Source of the DNA: Pelagibius litoralis
GTDB lineage: Bacteria; Pseudomonadota; Alphaproteobacteria; Kiloniellales; Kiloniellaceae
Direction of reading: 5' to 3'
DNA length: 64,000 bases
Assembly (NCBI RefSeq): GCF_011683915.1
Contig: NZ_JAAQPH010000010.1
Coordinates: forward strand, 62,001-126,000
The notes beneath the pieces were generated by a model. The model had not been told where the DNA came from, did not search any database, and saw nothing but the letters and a program-made list of their open reading frames with translations. The position numbers and the translations under genes are program-made. Below, piece by piece: positions 17,210-25,238 of the stretch; positions within the stretch are counted from its first letter, which is position 1; the number at the start of each line of letters is the position of its first letter.

Positions 17210-17863
17210 TCAGTCGATCCCGCCGTCGCCCTCGCCTTCCGGGGTCACATCCAGGATACGGGCGCGACTGACGATCGTCACCTCGGCTTTGCAGTCCGTC
17301 ATGCAAGGCTCCGTCTTTGAAACGGTCGCCGTGTCCGGGCGGCCATCATCGATGAAACCCGCCTCGTTGGGCAAGCGGATCGATGCGAAGTTCTGCTTCG
17401 ACAGCTCGAAATCCTCTTCTTCGACGACATCGTTCATGTAAAGCAAGTAGGCCGTGATGGCATAGGTCTCATCCGGGGTGAGCGACTGAGCCTCGCCGAA
17501 GGGCATGGCCCGATAGATGTAGTCGTAGACCGTGGACAGATGGGGCCAGTACGAGCCGATGGTCTTCACCGGGTCTTCGGAGTTGAGGGTGTCCTCCCCG
17601 CCGGCCAGCACCGGCCAGCGCCCGGTTCCCTCGCCGAACTCGCCGTGGCAGACGGCACAGAGCTCCTGAAACACGACCTCACCCTCGGCAACCGTTCCGC
17701 GTCCTTCGGGCAGGCCCTGCCCGTCCGGCCGCACGTCGATATCCCAGGCGGCAACCTCCGCGGGCTTGGCCTCACGCCCAAGCCCGAGGGGGCCGGCTAT
17801 CGCCGGGGAAGCGGCGCCGGCAAGGCCGGCCAGCAGCAGCAGGAGCTTAGCTGATCTCGACAT
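17210..17863 (-). CDS. soxD: SoxD-like cytochrome c, single-heme short form
   Basis: A 217-residue exported cytochrome that would form the sulfane dehydrogenase with SoxC. The N-terminal SoxD landmarks are clear: VAAWDIDVRPDGQGLPEG, heme site C-A-V-C-H, GRWPVLAGG, DPVKTIGSYWPHLSTVYDYI and AMPFGEAQSLTPDETYA with the likely Met ligand. The EPCMTDCK segment follows, but the protein stops soon after, without the second heme domain of the roughly 380-residue Paracoccus SoxD. The stop looks native, with no downstream remnant. The ATG at 17863 overlaps soxC by 17 bases. Electrons may go directly to another cytochrome. Confidence 0.88.
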   Translation of the reverse strand: MSRSAKLLLLLAGLAGAASPAIAGPLGLGREAKPAEVAAWDIDVRPDGQGLPEGRGTVAEGEVVFQELCAVCHGEFGEGTGRWPVLAGGEDTLNSEDPVKTIGSYWPHLSTVYDYIYRAMPFGEAQSLTPDETYAITAYLLYMNDVVEEEDFELSKQNFASIRLPNEAGFIDDGRPDTATVSKTEPCMTDCKAEVTIVSRARILDVTPEGEGDGGID

Positions 17864-19127
17864 TCTCGACCTCGCCGTTTTGCTGCACATGCCAGGTTTG
17901 GATACCGTTGTTGTGGTAGATCGAGTTGGTGCCGCGCACGGCACGCAGTTCGTCTTTTGTCGGCTGCACATAGCCGGTCGAATCTACAGCGCGAGATTGC
18001 AGCAACAGCGGCTCGCCATTCCAGTCAAACTCGAAATAGAAACGATGCACGGCCTTATCCAGGCTCAGCCCGTCGATCCGCGCGGTGCGCCAGTTCTTGC
18101 CACCGTCCAGGGTCACGTCGACACGCTCGACGGTGCCGCGGCCCGACCAGGCAAGGCCGGTCAGGATGTTGTGACCCTTGTGCAGCAAAGGCGCCTGCGG
18201 GCTTGGATTGGTAATCACCGACTTGCAGTCCATGTACCAAGTGAAGCGGCGGGAGCGGCCGTCCTCCATCAGGTCGGTATACTTCGACGTTTCCTCGCGG
18301 GTGTGCCAGGGCTGGTCGCCGACCTCGATCCGGCGCAGCCACTTCACCCACATGTTGCCTTCCCAGCCCGGTACCACCAGGCGCAGGGGATAGCCCTGTT
18401 CCGGGCGCAGGGCCTCGCCGTTCATCTTGAAAGCGACGAGGCAATCGTCGAGCGCCTTCTCCAAGGGGACCGAACGGTTCATGCCGGCGGCATCGCCGCC
18501 TTCGGGCATGATCCACTTGGCATTGGTTTTCAACCCCGCCTCTTCCAGGATGAGCCGCAGCGGCACCCCGGTGTACATGACACAGTGGACCATCCCATGG
18601 GTGAACTGACAGCCGTTCAACTGCGCCCCGCGCCACTCCATGCCCGTGTTGGCCGCGCACTCCAGGAAATAGACCTTGTTGGTGCGCGGGAAGCGCATGA
18701 TGTCTTCCATGGTGAAAATCAACGGCTTGTCCACCAGGCCGTTGATCATCAGACGATGATCCGCGGGATCGATCTCGGCGATACCGCTATGGTGCCTCTC
18801 GAAACAGAGCCCGTTCGGCGTGAGGATGCCGTCGATTTCGTGCAGAGGGGTAAAGTTCACCGAGCTTTCGGTCGAGGCCGTGAGCCAGGCCACGTTGCGG
18901 CGCACGACATGGGCCTCATACTCCGACGGCACGCCATAAGGCCGGGCGTCGACGCCCTCACCCAGGTAGCGCGACCAATCCGGCACATTCGGCGGCAGGT
19001 TTTCAGGATTGGCACCGGCAGCCGGCCCGGTCAGACCGCCGATCGCCGCGGCCCCGCCTGCGGCGGCTGCGCCGGAAAGGAATCCGCGGCGGCCCATTAC
19101 CTGTCCGGGCTTTGGCGATTGGCTCAT
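17847..19127 (-). CDS. soxC: SoxC, molybdopterin subunit of sulfane dehydrogenase
   Basis: A 426-residue sulfite-oxidase-family molybdoenzyme that oxidises the SoxY-bound sulfane sulfur, giving the Sox system its full electron yield. It has a Tat signal (MGRRGFLSGAAAAGG), the molybdenum-ligating cysteine in FLECAANTG, and the C-terminal dimerisation fold with WSGRGTVERVDVTLDGG. The ATG at 19127 is chosen because the longer frame to 19175 reads through the operator dyad. It is followed by soxD with overlap. A perfect SoxR-like dyad lies 41 bases before the start, so soxCD and the downstream flavoprotein genes probably have their own promoter. Confidence 0.95.
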   Translation of the reverse strand: MSQSPKPGQVMGRRGFLSGAAAAGGAAAIGGLTGPAAGANPENLPPNVPDWSRYLGEGVDARPYGVPSEYEAHVVRRNVAWLTASTESSVNFTPLHEIDGILTPNGLCFERHHSGIAEIDPADHRLMINGLVDKPLIFTMEDIMRFPRTNKVYFLECAANTGMEWRGAQLNGCQFTHGMVHCVMYTGVPLRLILEEAGLKTNAKWIMPEGGDAAGMNRSVPLEKALDDCLVAFKMNGEALRPEQGYPLRLVVPGWEGNMWVKWLRRIEVGDQPWHTREETSKYTDLMEDGRSRRFTWYMDCKSVITNPSPQAPLLHKGHNILTGLAWSGRGTVERVDVTLDGGKNWRTARIDGLSLDKAVHRFYFEFDWNGEPLLLQSRAVDSTGYVQPTKDELRAVRGTNSIYHNNGIQTWHVQQNGEVENVEIS

Positions 19128-19167
19128 GGAAAATCCTTCCGAGAAAGGCGATATCGTTGGTTTTATA

Positions 19168-19187
19168 ATATTCAATTCATTGAATAT
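19168..19187. promoter_or_regulatory. Putative SoxR operator, soxC promoter (best copy)
   Basis: ATATTCAATTCATTGAATAT is a perfect inverted repeat of eight bases (ATATTCAA/TTGAATAT) with spacer TTCA, the size and shape used by ArsR-family repressors. Related copies occur at 24179, 10912 and, more weakly, 23383 and 8913. Confidence 0.65.
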
Positions 19188-19241
19188 GTAAACTGTAAGC
19201 TTCGCCGCTGCCTGCCGCGAATTGCCGCAGCTGCAATCCCA

Positions 19242-20930
19242 TCAAACGCCAACCACCTTCACCGCGTCGTTCGGCGTTACGCTGACCGTGGTGTGGTTGG
19301 TGATATAGCCTTCGACGACATCCCAGATCGGCGGGCCTTCTGTACCTTCATTCACGCTGGCCCAACCGGCGACGGTGTAGTTCTTTTCAGCTTCGATGGG
19401 CGCGCCCGTGGCCAGGAAGGTCATGTTCGATATGCGCTTGCCGATCTCTTCGCCCGGATCGATGGTGTAGCCCAGGCCGCCGACTCGGACCATATCGCCG
19501 CCCTGCTGATAGTAAGGATCCGGATTGAAAAGGTTGTCCGCCACGTCTTCCAACACCGTTTTCAGGAAAGCACCGGTCATTTCGCTGCGATAGGCCGCCG
19601 GATAGGTGATCGAGGTGACGTTGTGGACATCTTCCACGGTGATGTCCTGGCCCGGCAGCAGAGAGGCCCCCCAGCGGAAGCCCGGCGAGAGAGCGATTTC
19701 CGCATCGCGCTCCTCAAGAAGAGCCTGACAGATCAGATCATCGAAGGTGCCGTTGAAATTGCCCCGGCGGTACAGCAGCGACTCGGTCTTGCCGAGCACG
19801 CGGTTCAGCTCTGCTTTGTGGGGCGCACGCACTTCCTCGACAAGCGCCGCGATCTCCGGGTCGGGGGTGACGATGTCGGAGAAGACCGGCATCAGCTTAT
19901 ACCGGTATCCCTTCACCGCGCCGTCACGGACGTCGAGATCGAGCCGCGACAGGAACTTGCCGTGAGAGCCGCTGGCAATCAGCAACGTCTTACCCACGGT
20001 GACGGCATCGGGCAGCGCATCATGGGTGTGACCGGTCAGGATCACATCGATCCCCTGCACCCGGCCGGCAAGCTTACGGTCGACATCGAACCCGTTGTGC
20101 GACAGCAGAACAACCAGCTCGGCGCCTTCCGCGCGCGCCTTGTCGACCTGCGCCTGAACCGCCTCTTCTCGGATGCCGAAGGACCAGGTCGGGATCTTGT
20201 AGCGGGGGTTGGCCACCGGCGTATAGGGAAAGGCCTGGCCGATCACCGCGATCTTGGTGCCGCCCCGCTCGAAGGTGGCGATCCCGTCGAACACGGGTTC
20301 TTCCCAATCCGTATCCCGGACGTTGTTGGCGAGGAAGGGAAAGGCGAGCTGTTCCAGCAACTCCGTCACCCTTTCGGTGCCGTAGGTGAACTCCCAGTGC
20401 GCGGTCATGGCATCGGTCCCCAGGGCGTTCATCACCCGGACCATATCTTCACCCTGCGTCTGGTAGGATGTGTAAGAACCCTGCCAGGTATCGCCGCCGT
20501 CGAGAAACAGGGTGTTGTCCGGCCGCTCCGCGCGCACCGCCTTGATCATCGTAGCCAGGCGGTCGACACCGCCGACCCGGCCGTACTCCCGGGCCAGGGT
20601 CGAAAAACCCTGATCGCTCAGGGCATAGGCCTGGGCGCCGCCGGCCTCGAGGCCATACTTCGCCAAAAAGGCCTTCCCGGTGATATGCGGCGGCAGCCCT
20701 TTGGACTCACCCACCCCGACATTGATAGACGGCTCCCGGAAGTACAGCGGCACCAATTGGGCGTGAATGTCGGTGATATGCAGCAGCGTCACATTGCCCA
20801 GGGGCTCAAAGGCCAGCAGCTCGGCCTCGGTGAGCATGGTGCCGGCAGCAAAAGACGGCCAGGCATTCCCGGCCCCCGACAACGCACCGGTTGCGAGGGC
20901 AACCTGCAGAAAATCCCTTCGGGAAAGCAT
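19242..20930 (-). CDS. soxB: SoxB, dimanganese thiosulfohydrolase
   Basis: A 562-residue periplasmic hydrolase of the 5'-nucleotidase fold that releases sulfate from thiosulfonate carried on SoxYZ. It has a Tat signal (LSRRDFLQVALATGAL) and metal-binding motifs LHITDIHAQL, FLDGGDTWQGS, LANNVRDTD, LLSHNGFDVD and LTGHTHDALP, in family order. The REYGRVGGVDRLATMI segment is diagnostic of SoxB. Length is normal. It follows soxA on the same strand and is separated from soxC by 114 bases that include the soxC operator. Confidence 0.96.
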   Translation of the reverse strand: MLSRRDFLQVALATGALSGAGNAWPSFAAGTMLTEAELLAFEPLGNVTLLHITDIHAQLVPLYFREPSINVGVGESKGLPPHITGKAFLAKYGLEAGGAQAYALSDQGFSTLAREYGRVGGVDRLATMIKAVRAERPDNTLFLDGGDTWQGSYTSYQTQGEDMVRVMNALGTDAMTAHWEFTYGTERVTELLEQLAFPFLANNVRDTDWEEPVFDGIATFERGGTKIAVIGQAFPYTPVANPRYKIPTWSFGIREEAVQAQVDKARAEGAELVVLLSHNGFDVDRKLAGRVQGIDVILTGHTHDALPDAVTVGKTLLIASGSHGKFLSRLDLDVRDGAVKGYRYKLMPVFSDIVTPDPEIAALVEEVRAPHKAELNRVLGKTESLLYRRGNFNGTFDDLICQALLEERDAEIALSPGFRWGASLLPGQDITVEDVHNVTSITYPAAYRSEMTGAFLKTVLEDVADNLFNPDPYYQQGGDMVRVGGLGYTIDPGEEIGKRISNMTFLATGAPIEAEKNYTVAGWASVNEGTEGPPIWDVVEGYITNHTTVSVTPNDAVKVVGV

Positions 20931-21046
20931 AGTCAGCCTCCTGCCAAATCAGGCGGAAGACCATCCGAAACAAGGTCTCTCCGCGAAAGCCAATCGATAA
21001 GCCGCGTACTCAGCGGCAGCGGACGCGCTGCCGGCCAAGGCCCTGG

Positions 21047-21883
21047 TCACTGCCGTACGGCGGGCGTCTCCACCGGCAGGCCCTGCCCGCGCCAGTTGAC
21101 GTAGAGTTCAAGCGCCAGAAACTCATCCGATCCAACCTTGTAGGGCTCGGCCCGGACCTGGCTCATACAGCCCTTGAAACGGCGATGGAGCGAACCGAGC
21201 TTCTGCCACTTCAGGCGATAGGTCGGAAAACCGTTGGACTGCCCCTGGCTCAAGCGGTCGGCCCGGATGCTCTGTCCGTAGTAGTTCTGATGGCAGCTCG
21301 AACAGGCCAGATCCAACTGCCCGACGCGGGTGTTGTAGAGCGTCTCACCCTTTTCGAACCAGGGCTTCATCGGTCCGTCGACCTGCACGTCGACCGGTTT
21401 GCCGCGCGACTGGTTGCGCACGAAGGCCGTCATCGACAAAAGCTCGCTGGATTCCCATTTCCAGGGCTTGGCACCCATGCGTTCGCTGCGGCAGAGGTTG
21501 ATCTGCTGCTCCATGTTCACGGGCTTACCGAGCGCTTCGTTCCACTTCGGCATGGCCGCCCCGGCCTCCGCCATCGACTCCGCCGCGTCGCCATGACAGG
21601 ACGCACAGGACTTCCCCTCACTGCCGTCGGCCGTTTCCCAAAGATCGACGCCCTGCTCGACCCAGAGGAAACCCGGGTTCTCGAAGTCGTCTTCCTGCAA
21701 GGCCTGGGTTTCCGGCGTGCGGAAATGCCAGCCCGAGTAAAGCTCGTCGAGCGGATGGTCCTTCGATGCGGCCTTGACCTGGATCGTATCGACACCCTCC
21801 GGCAGGGCGAAGGCATAGCCGCTCACCACCAACCCGGCTGCGACCGCACTCAACAGCGCAATCCTCGTTCTTGTCATCGTCAT
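21047..21883 (-). CDS. soxA: SoxA, diheme L-cysteine S-thiosulfotransferase subunit
   Basis: A 278-residue periplasmic cytochrome that with SoxX attaches thiosulfate to the SoxY cysteine. Two heme sites are present, C-A-S-C-H near residue 80 and C-S-S-C-H near residue 180, so this is the diheme SoxA form. The active-site persulfide cysteine is in FKGCMSQVRAEPY. The signal peptide ends near GYAFALPEG. The ATG at 21883 has GGGAGGGAAG upstream; the longer frame is rejected. It lies between soxZ and soxB in the usual XYZAB order, 116 bases before soxB. Confidence 0.95.
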   Translation of the reverse strand: MTMTRTRIALLSAVAAGLVVSGYAFALPEGVDTIQVKAASKDHPLDELYSGWHFRTPETQALQEDDFENPGFLWVEQGVDLWETADGSEGKSCASCHGDAAESMAEAGAAMPKWNEALGKPVNMEQQINLCRSERMGAKPWKWESSELLSMTAFVRNQSRGKPVDVQVDGPMKPWFEKGETLYNTRVGQLDLACSSCHQNYYGQSIRADRLSQGQSNGFPTYRLKWQKLGSLHRRFKGCMSQVRAEPYKVGSDEFLALELYVNWRGQGLPVETPAVRQ

Positions 21884-21955
21884 CCACTTCCCTCCCAGAC
21901 CCTTTGCACGGCTTCCGGCGCGGCAGGGCAAGGCCTGCCGCGCATCCGGCCGTAC

Positions 21956-22282
21956 TTATGTAACGTCGAGCTTTTGCTTCTTCGTGTAAACAGAGCCGTC
22001 ATCATCTTCCCAGATGAACTCGAACTCTCCGGCTTCTTCGACGCGCATGTTGAACTGCAGATAGGGGTTGGCGGAAATCGCCGGTTCGATATCGACCTCA
22101 AAAACCGACTCGCCGTTAAACTTCGCCGTGAAGCGATTGATGATCTGACGTGGAATCAGATCGCCCTTCTTGTCCTTGCGCTGGCCAGATTCCATCTTGT
22201 GAGAGATCAGGGTCTTGATTGCTATGACCTCTCCCTTATCCGCTTTCTTAGGCGCCTTCACGCGGGGCTTGGACTTTGCCAT
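21956..22282 (-). CDS. soxZ: SoxZ, sulfur-carrier complex subunit
   Basis: A 108-residue immunoglobulin-like protein that pairs with SoxY to carry sulfur intermediates between Sox enzymes in the periplasm. Recognised by KGEVIAIKTLISHKMESGQR, the IPRQIINRFTAKFNGE segment and a WEDDDGSVYTKKQKLDVT tail. It has no signal peptide of its own, as is normal, because it is exported together with SoxY by the Tat route. It follows soxY by 24 bases. Confidence 0.95.
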   Translation of the reverse strand: MAKSKPRVKAPKKADKGEVIAIKTLISHKMESGQRKDKKGDLIPRQIINRFTAKFNGESVFEVDIEPAISANPYLQFNMRVEEAGEFEFIWEDDDGSVYTKKQKLDVT

Positions 22283-22306
22283 TGCCGGATTCTCCTTTTC
22301 TGCTGA

Positions 22307-22789
22307 TCAGCCGCCGCAGCCGCCGATCGTCACCTTGACCATGGACTTCGCCATGTGGAACGAGCCGTCCGACAGCTCGGCGACGGCAATGACGTTCTGC
22401 GTCCTGGCAAGGCGCATCCGCGTCGAAGCCTCCGCAACGCCGCTCTTCGGCGAGAAATGGAATGTGGCCACACCCGGGCGCGGATTTGCGTCCGCGACAA
22501 TCAGAACACGTTTCACATAGTCATCAGCGGTCATCGGGCTGTCGACCATAACAGTCAGAGGCACGGTATTGCCGTTCTCGGCAATCTCCGGCGTCTCCAG
22601 CGTCACCCGGCCACTTTCCGCAGCTTCGCCGCCACCGACGAACTTGTTGATTTCGTCCATCGCCGTTTCCTCCGCCGCCAGAACCGGCAGGGGCAGGACG
22701 GTGATTGCAACCAGTCCGGCCGCGAACGCCAAGGCATCGCGACGCGTCATGTCCTCCATGGTCTTTCCTTTCAATCCAAGGGCCTTCAT
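22307..22789 (-). CDS. soxY: SoxY, sulfur-carrier subunit with C-terminal GGCGG
   Basis: Sulfur-carrier protein whose cysteine in the C-terminal G-G-C-G-G swinging arm holds the sulfur intermediates. A Tat signal (MTRRDALAFAAGLVAI) is present. Two starts are possible. The ATG at 22789 gives 160 residues; an internal ATG at 22759, with AAAGGAAAG just upstream, gives 150 and puts the twin arginine nearer the N-terminus. The internal start has the better ribosome site, but both yield the same mature protein. It lies eight bases after soxX and before soxZ. Confidence 0.95.
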   Translation of the reverse strand: MKALGLKGKTMEDMTRRDALAFAAGLVAITVLPLPVLAAEETAMDEINKFVGGGEAAESGRVTLETPEIAENGNTVPLTVMVDSPMTADDYVKRVLIVADANPRPGVATFHFSPKSGVAEASTRMRLARTQNVIAVAELSDGSFHMAKSMVKVTIGGCGG

Positions 22790-22797
22790 CCGGTGTC

Positions 22798-23268
22798 CTA
22801 TTCCTTAAGGGTATTCAGGTAGGCGATGACATCTTCGACCTGCTCGGCCGTCAGGATCGGCTTACCCTGAAAGTCTTTAAGCACCCGCTGCCCCTCCAGC
22901 ACACGGTAGAAACCGGGCATGATCGTCTCCGGCCCGAAAACATCCTTTGAGTTCACCACAATCGCACGCAGCTCTGCTTCCGAGTAACGGTCGGCGACGC
23001 CATCAAGAGGCGGGCCGATCTCACCGTGGAAAGGTTCGCTCGCCAGGTCCTTGTTGCCGTGGCAGGCAAGGCAGTTTCCAAGCTTGCGGCTCTTGAACCA
23101 CTTTGCGCCCTGAACCGGATCGCCCGGCGCGCCGGTCAGCGATGAGCCAAGCTCCGCATCGGTGATCCGCACTTCTTGCGGCTGAAGGCTCGCCGCGTCG
23201 GCACCAGCGACGAAAGCGATCAGGGATAATGCCAGACAGAGTCCGGCCGCATGTTTAAGGCCCACCAT
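22798..23268 (-). CDS. soxX: SoxX, monoheme cytochrome c subunit
   Basis: A 156-residue exported monoheme cytochrome, partner of SoxA. It has a signal peptide to about residue 25, heme site C-L-A-C-H in LGNCLACHGNKDL, and the SoxX landmarks GEIGPPLDGVADRYSEAELR and GPETIMPGFYRV, where the Met is the likely axial ligand. It is the first gene of the soxXYZAB group, with a 152-base leader after soxV that holds a SoxR-like dyad at 23383. Confidence 0.95.
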   Translation of the reverse strand: MVGLKHAAGLCLALSLIAFVAGADAASLQPQEVRITDAELGSSLTGAPGDPVQGAKWFKSRKLGNCLACHGNKDLASEPFHGEIGPPLDGVADRYSEAELRAIVVNSKDVFGPETIMPGFYRVLEGQRVLKDFQGKPILTAEQVEDVIAYLNTLKE

Positions 23269-23382
23269 TTCCTCCCGCTTTCGCGTGGTTTTTTGTTCGG
23301 CGCCTTGGTCTTCGCTTGATTCTTTGCGGCGCCGCGTCCCTCACGCCGATAATGAAGAGACATAGCGGCCAAATCAAGAGAC

Positions 23383-23402
23383 ATATTGCAATATTTGAAT
23401 GC
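23383..23402. promoter_or_regulatory. Putative SoxR operator, soxX promoter
   Basis: ATATTGCAATATTTGAATGC shares ATATT and TTGAAT half sites with the soxC dyad (13 of 20 matches) and contains the perfect palindrome ATATTGCAATAT at 23383-23394. It lies 115 bases before soxX. In Pseudaminobacter, SoxR binds upstream of the soxSV and soxX units, which fits this placement. Confidence 0.45.
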
Positions 23403-23420
23403 GAAATACCTAAGGCCTTG

Positions 23421-24155
23421 TTATCCAATAGTTCCAAGTGCCGGAAAAGCGTCGAGCAGCCAGTAGGAGAGCGTAGACATAGAGCCGGTTATGAAGAGGA
23501 CTCCGGTCACCACCAACAGGCCGCCCATGACCTTCTCCACTGTCGCGACGTGACGGCGGAACCGCGCCGCGAAGCGCATGAAAGAACCGGCGAAAAGAGC
23601 CGCCAGCAGAAACGGGATACCGATCCCCAGGCCATACAACGCCAGCAGGCCGGCGCCGCGTGCAACGGTCTCCTCACTGCCCGCCATGAAGAGGATCGCC
23701 GCCAGAATCGGCCCGACACAAGGTGTCCATCCAAAGGCAAAGGCCAGGCCGATGACATAGGCCCCGGCCAGACCGGCGGGCCGGGAGGCCGGATGGAACC
23801 GAGCCTCGCGATAGAGCAGCGGAATGCGGATGACACCGAGAAAGTGAAGCCCCATGACGATGATGACGGCGCCGGCCAGATAGCTGAGCAGTGCCAGGTG
23901 TTCGGCCACCAGTTGGCCGGCAAAGCTGGCGCTTGCGCCGAGGGCGACGAAGACCGTCATAAAGCCGAGAACGAAAAACAAGGCGGCAAAAGCGACCCGC
24001 CGCCCGGCGTCGGGTCGTGTCTCCTCAGCCATCTCTTCCATGGTCATGCCGGCCACGAAGCAGAGATAAGGCGGCACCAACGGCAGCACGCAAGGCGACA
24101 GGAAAGAGAGCAGGCCGGCAACGAAAGCACCGCCAAAACTGACGTCAAAGCCCAT
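23421..24155 (-). CDS. soxV: SoxV, CcdA-like transmembrane thiol reductase
   Basis: A 244-residue membrane protein with six or seven helices that carries reducing power from cytoplasmic thioredoxin to periplasmic Sox thioredoxins (SoxS, SoxW). The CcdA/DsbD-beta pattern is visible: LSFLSPCVLPLVPPY with Cys near residue 22 and FGWTPCVGPILAA with Cys near residue 140. AGAGAGG before the ATG supports the start. It is divergent from soxS across only 51 bases, with a shared operator between them, and upstream of soxX. Confidence 0.93.
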   Translation of the reverse strand: MGFDVSFGGAFVAGLLSFLSPCVLPLVPPYLCFVAGMTMEEMAEETRPDAGRRVAFAALFFVLGFMTVFVALGASASFAGQLVAEHLALLSYLAGAVIIVMGLHFLGVIRIPLLYREARFHPASRPAGLAGAYVIGLAFAFGWTPCVGPILAAILFMAGSEETVARGAGLLALYGLGIGIPFLLAALFAGSFMRFAARFRRHVATVEKVMGGLLVVTGVLFITGSMSTLSYWLLDAFPALGTIG

Positions 24156-24178
24156 GAATCCTCTCTCACCTGGAAATC

Positions 24179-24198
24179 ATATTCGATTCATGATATAT
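24179..24198. promoter_or_regulatory. Putative SoxR operator between soxV and soxS
   Basis: ATATTCGATTCATGATATAT matches 16 of 20 positions of the soxC dyad. It lies 24 bases from the soxV start and nine bases from the soxS start, so a bound repressor would block both divergent genes and autoregulate soxR. Confidence 0.55.
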
Positions 24199-24206
24199 GT
24201 TTTTCG

Positions 24207-24620
24207 ATGAACTGGGCCATGAAAATGATGCGCTTGGCTTTGGTCGGCGCGGTCATGATTGTTGCGTTGCTCGATCTGCCGAGCCGCGGCGCGGCAGCCG
24301 AACTGGTGATGTTCGAAGAAGACGGCTGCCCCTGGTGCGCGGTCTGGAACCGGGAAATCGCACCGATCTACCCGAAGACGGCCGAAGGCCAAAGGGCGCC
24401 GCTGCGGCGCGTCGATCTGCATGGCACCTGGCCGGCGGACCTGCCCGAACTCAAGGCCGTCCGTTACACGCCGACCTTCGTGCTGATCGAGGGCGGCAGG
24501 GAAATCGGCCGCATCCAGGGATATCCGGGGGAGGATTTCTTCTGGGGCCTGCTTGCCGGACTAATCGAGCAGATGGATCCTTTGGTCGCACCGCAACCGG
24601 CATCCAGCGGTGGACAGTAG
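24207..24620 (+). CDS. soxS: SoxS, periplasmic thioredoxin of the sox regulatory pair
   Basis: A 137-residue exported thioredoxin-like protein with C-P-W-C (EEDGCPWCAVWNREIAP) and the cis-proline strand RYTPTFVLIEGG. SoxS reduces and reactivates SoxY, and is reduced by SoxV. The start is uncertain: ATG 24207 or ATG 24219, neither with a clear ribosome site, and the operator ends nine bases upstream of the first. A signal peptide is present in either case (LALVGAVMIVALLDLPSRGAAA). soxR follows on the same strand. Confidence 0.87.
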   Translation: MNWAMKMMRLALVGAVMIVALLDLPSRGAAAELVMFEEDGCPWCAVWNREIAPIYPKTAEGQRAPLRRVDLHGTWPADLPELKAVRYTPTFVLIEGGREIGRIQGYPGEDFFWGLLAGLIEQMDPLVAPQPASSGGQ

Positions 24621-24680
24621 GCATCGGCGGCGCTATGTCAGAGCTACGAGTATCGTGTTTTGATTAGCAAGAGCAGCGCC

Positions 24681-25043
24681 ATGGCAATAGCCAAGAAACT
24701 CCCGGACGCCGGAACCTCGGAAGTCAGCCCCTCGGACATCGGCCCCATGGAGGACATGATGACGAACGCCCGGGAAGCAAGCGACTTCTTGAAGGCGATC
24801 GCACACGAGAATCGCCTCTTGATTCTCTGTATGCTTGTGGACGGCGAAAAATCGGTCAGGGATCTCGAGGTCCTGCTCGAATTGCGTCAGCCAAGCGTGT
24901 CCCAGCAGCTTGCACGCCTGAGAGCCGACAGTCTCGTCGCCACCCGGCGGGAGGGGAAAACCATTTACTACTCCCTGGCCAGCGAAGAGGCGCGCGAACT
25001 CGTCTCGGTGCTCTACAACATGTTCTGCAAGCCCAGGCGCTGA
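24681..25043 (+). CDS. soxR: SoxR, ArsR-family sulfur-responsive repressor
   Basis: A 120-residue winged-helix repressor of the ArsR/SmtB family, in the SoxR/SqrR/BigR branch that senses sulfane sulfur by forming a polysulfide link between two cysteines. Both are present, C50 (LLILCML) and C116 (NMFCKP). The DNA-reading helix is LRQPSVSQQLARLR. The ATG at 24681 is preferred; the frame also has a TTG at 24660. It lies 60 bases after soxS. It should bind the ATATTC dyads found at sox promoters and release when thiosulfate-derived persulfide accumulates. Confidence 0.92.
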   Translation: MAIAKKLPDAGTSEVSPSDIGPMEDMMTNAREASDFLKAIAHENRLLILCMLVDGEKSVRDLEVLLELRQPSVSQQLARLRADSLVATRREGKTIYYSLASEEARELVSVLYNMFCKPRR

Positions 25044-25238
25044 AAAATCACGCCCTCATCGGCCGGCCCTGGGTCCGACACCTGTCGTCGGGACTGACGA
25101 TAGGAATCAGGTAATCGGGTTTTTTTGTCACGACACCTCGTCAGTTCGCCCATAATCGCATCTGTTCGGATGTTCGGCGCTGGATAGCGGAACACGTCTT
25201 GAGACGGGACGCATGACAGCGCAGAGGCGTTTAGACGG

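Noticed and set aside
17766-21104. A 1112-codon plus-strand open frame antisense to soxD, soxC and soxB
   Set aside because: It is the complement of well-conserved sox genes in GC-rich DNA, has no recognisable domain, no ribosome site and a composition typical of antisense shadows.
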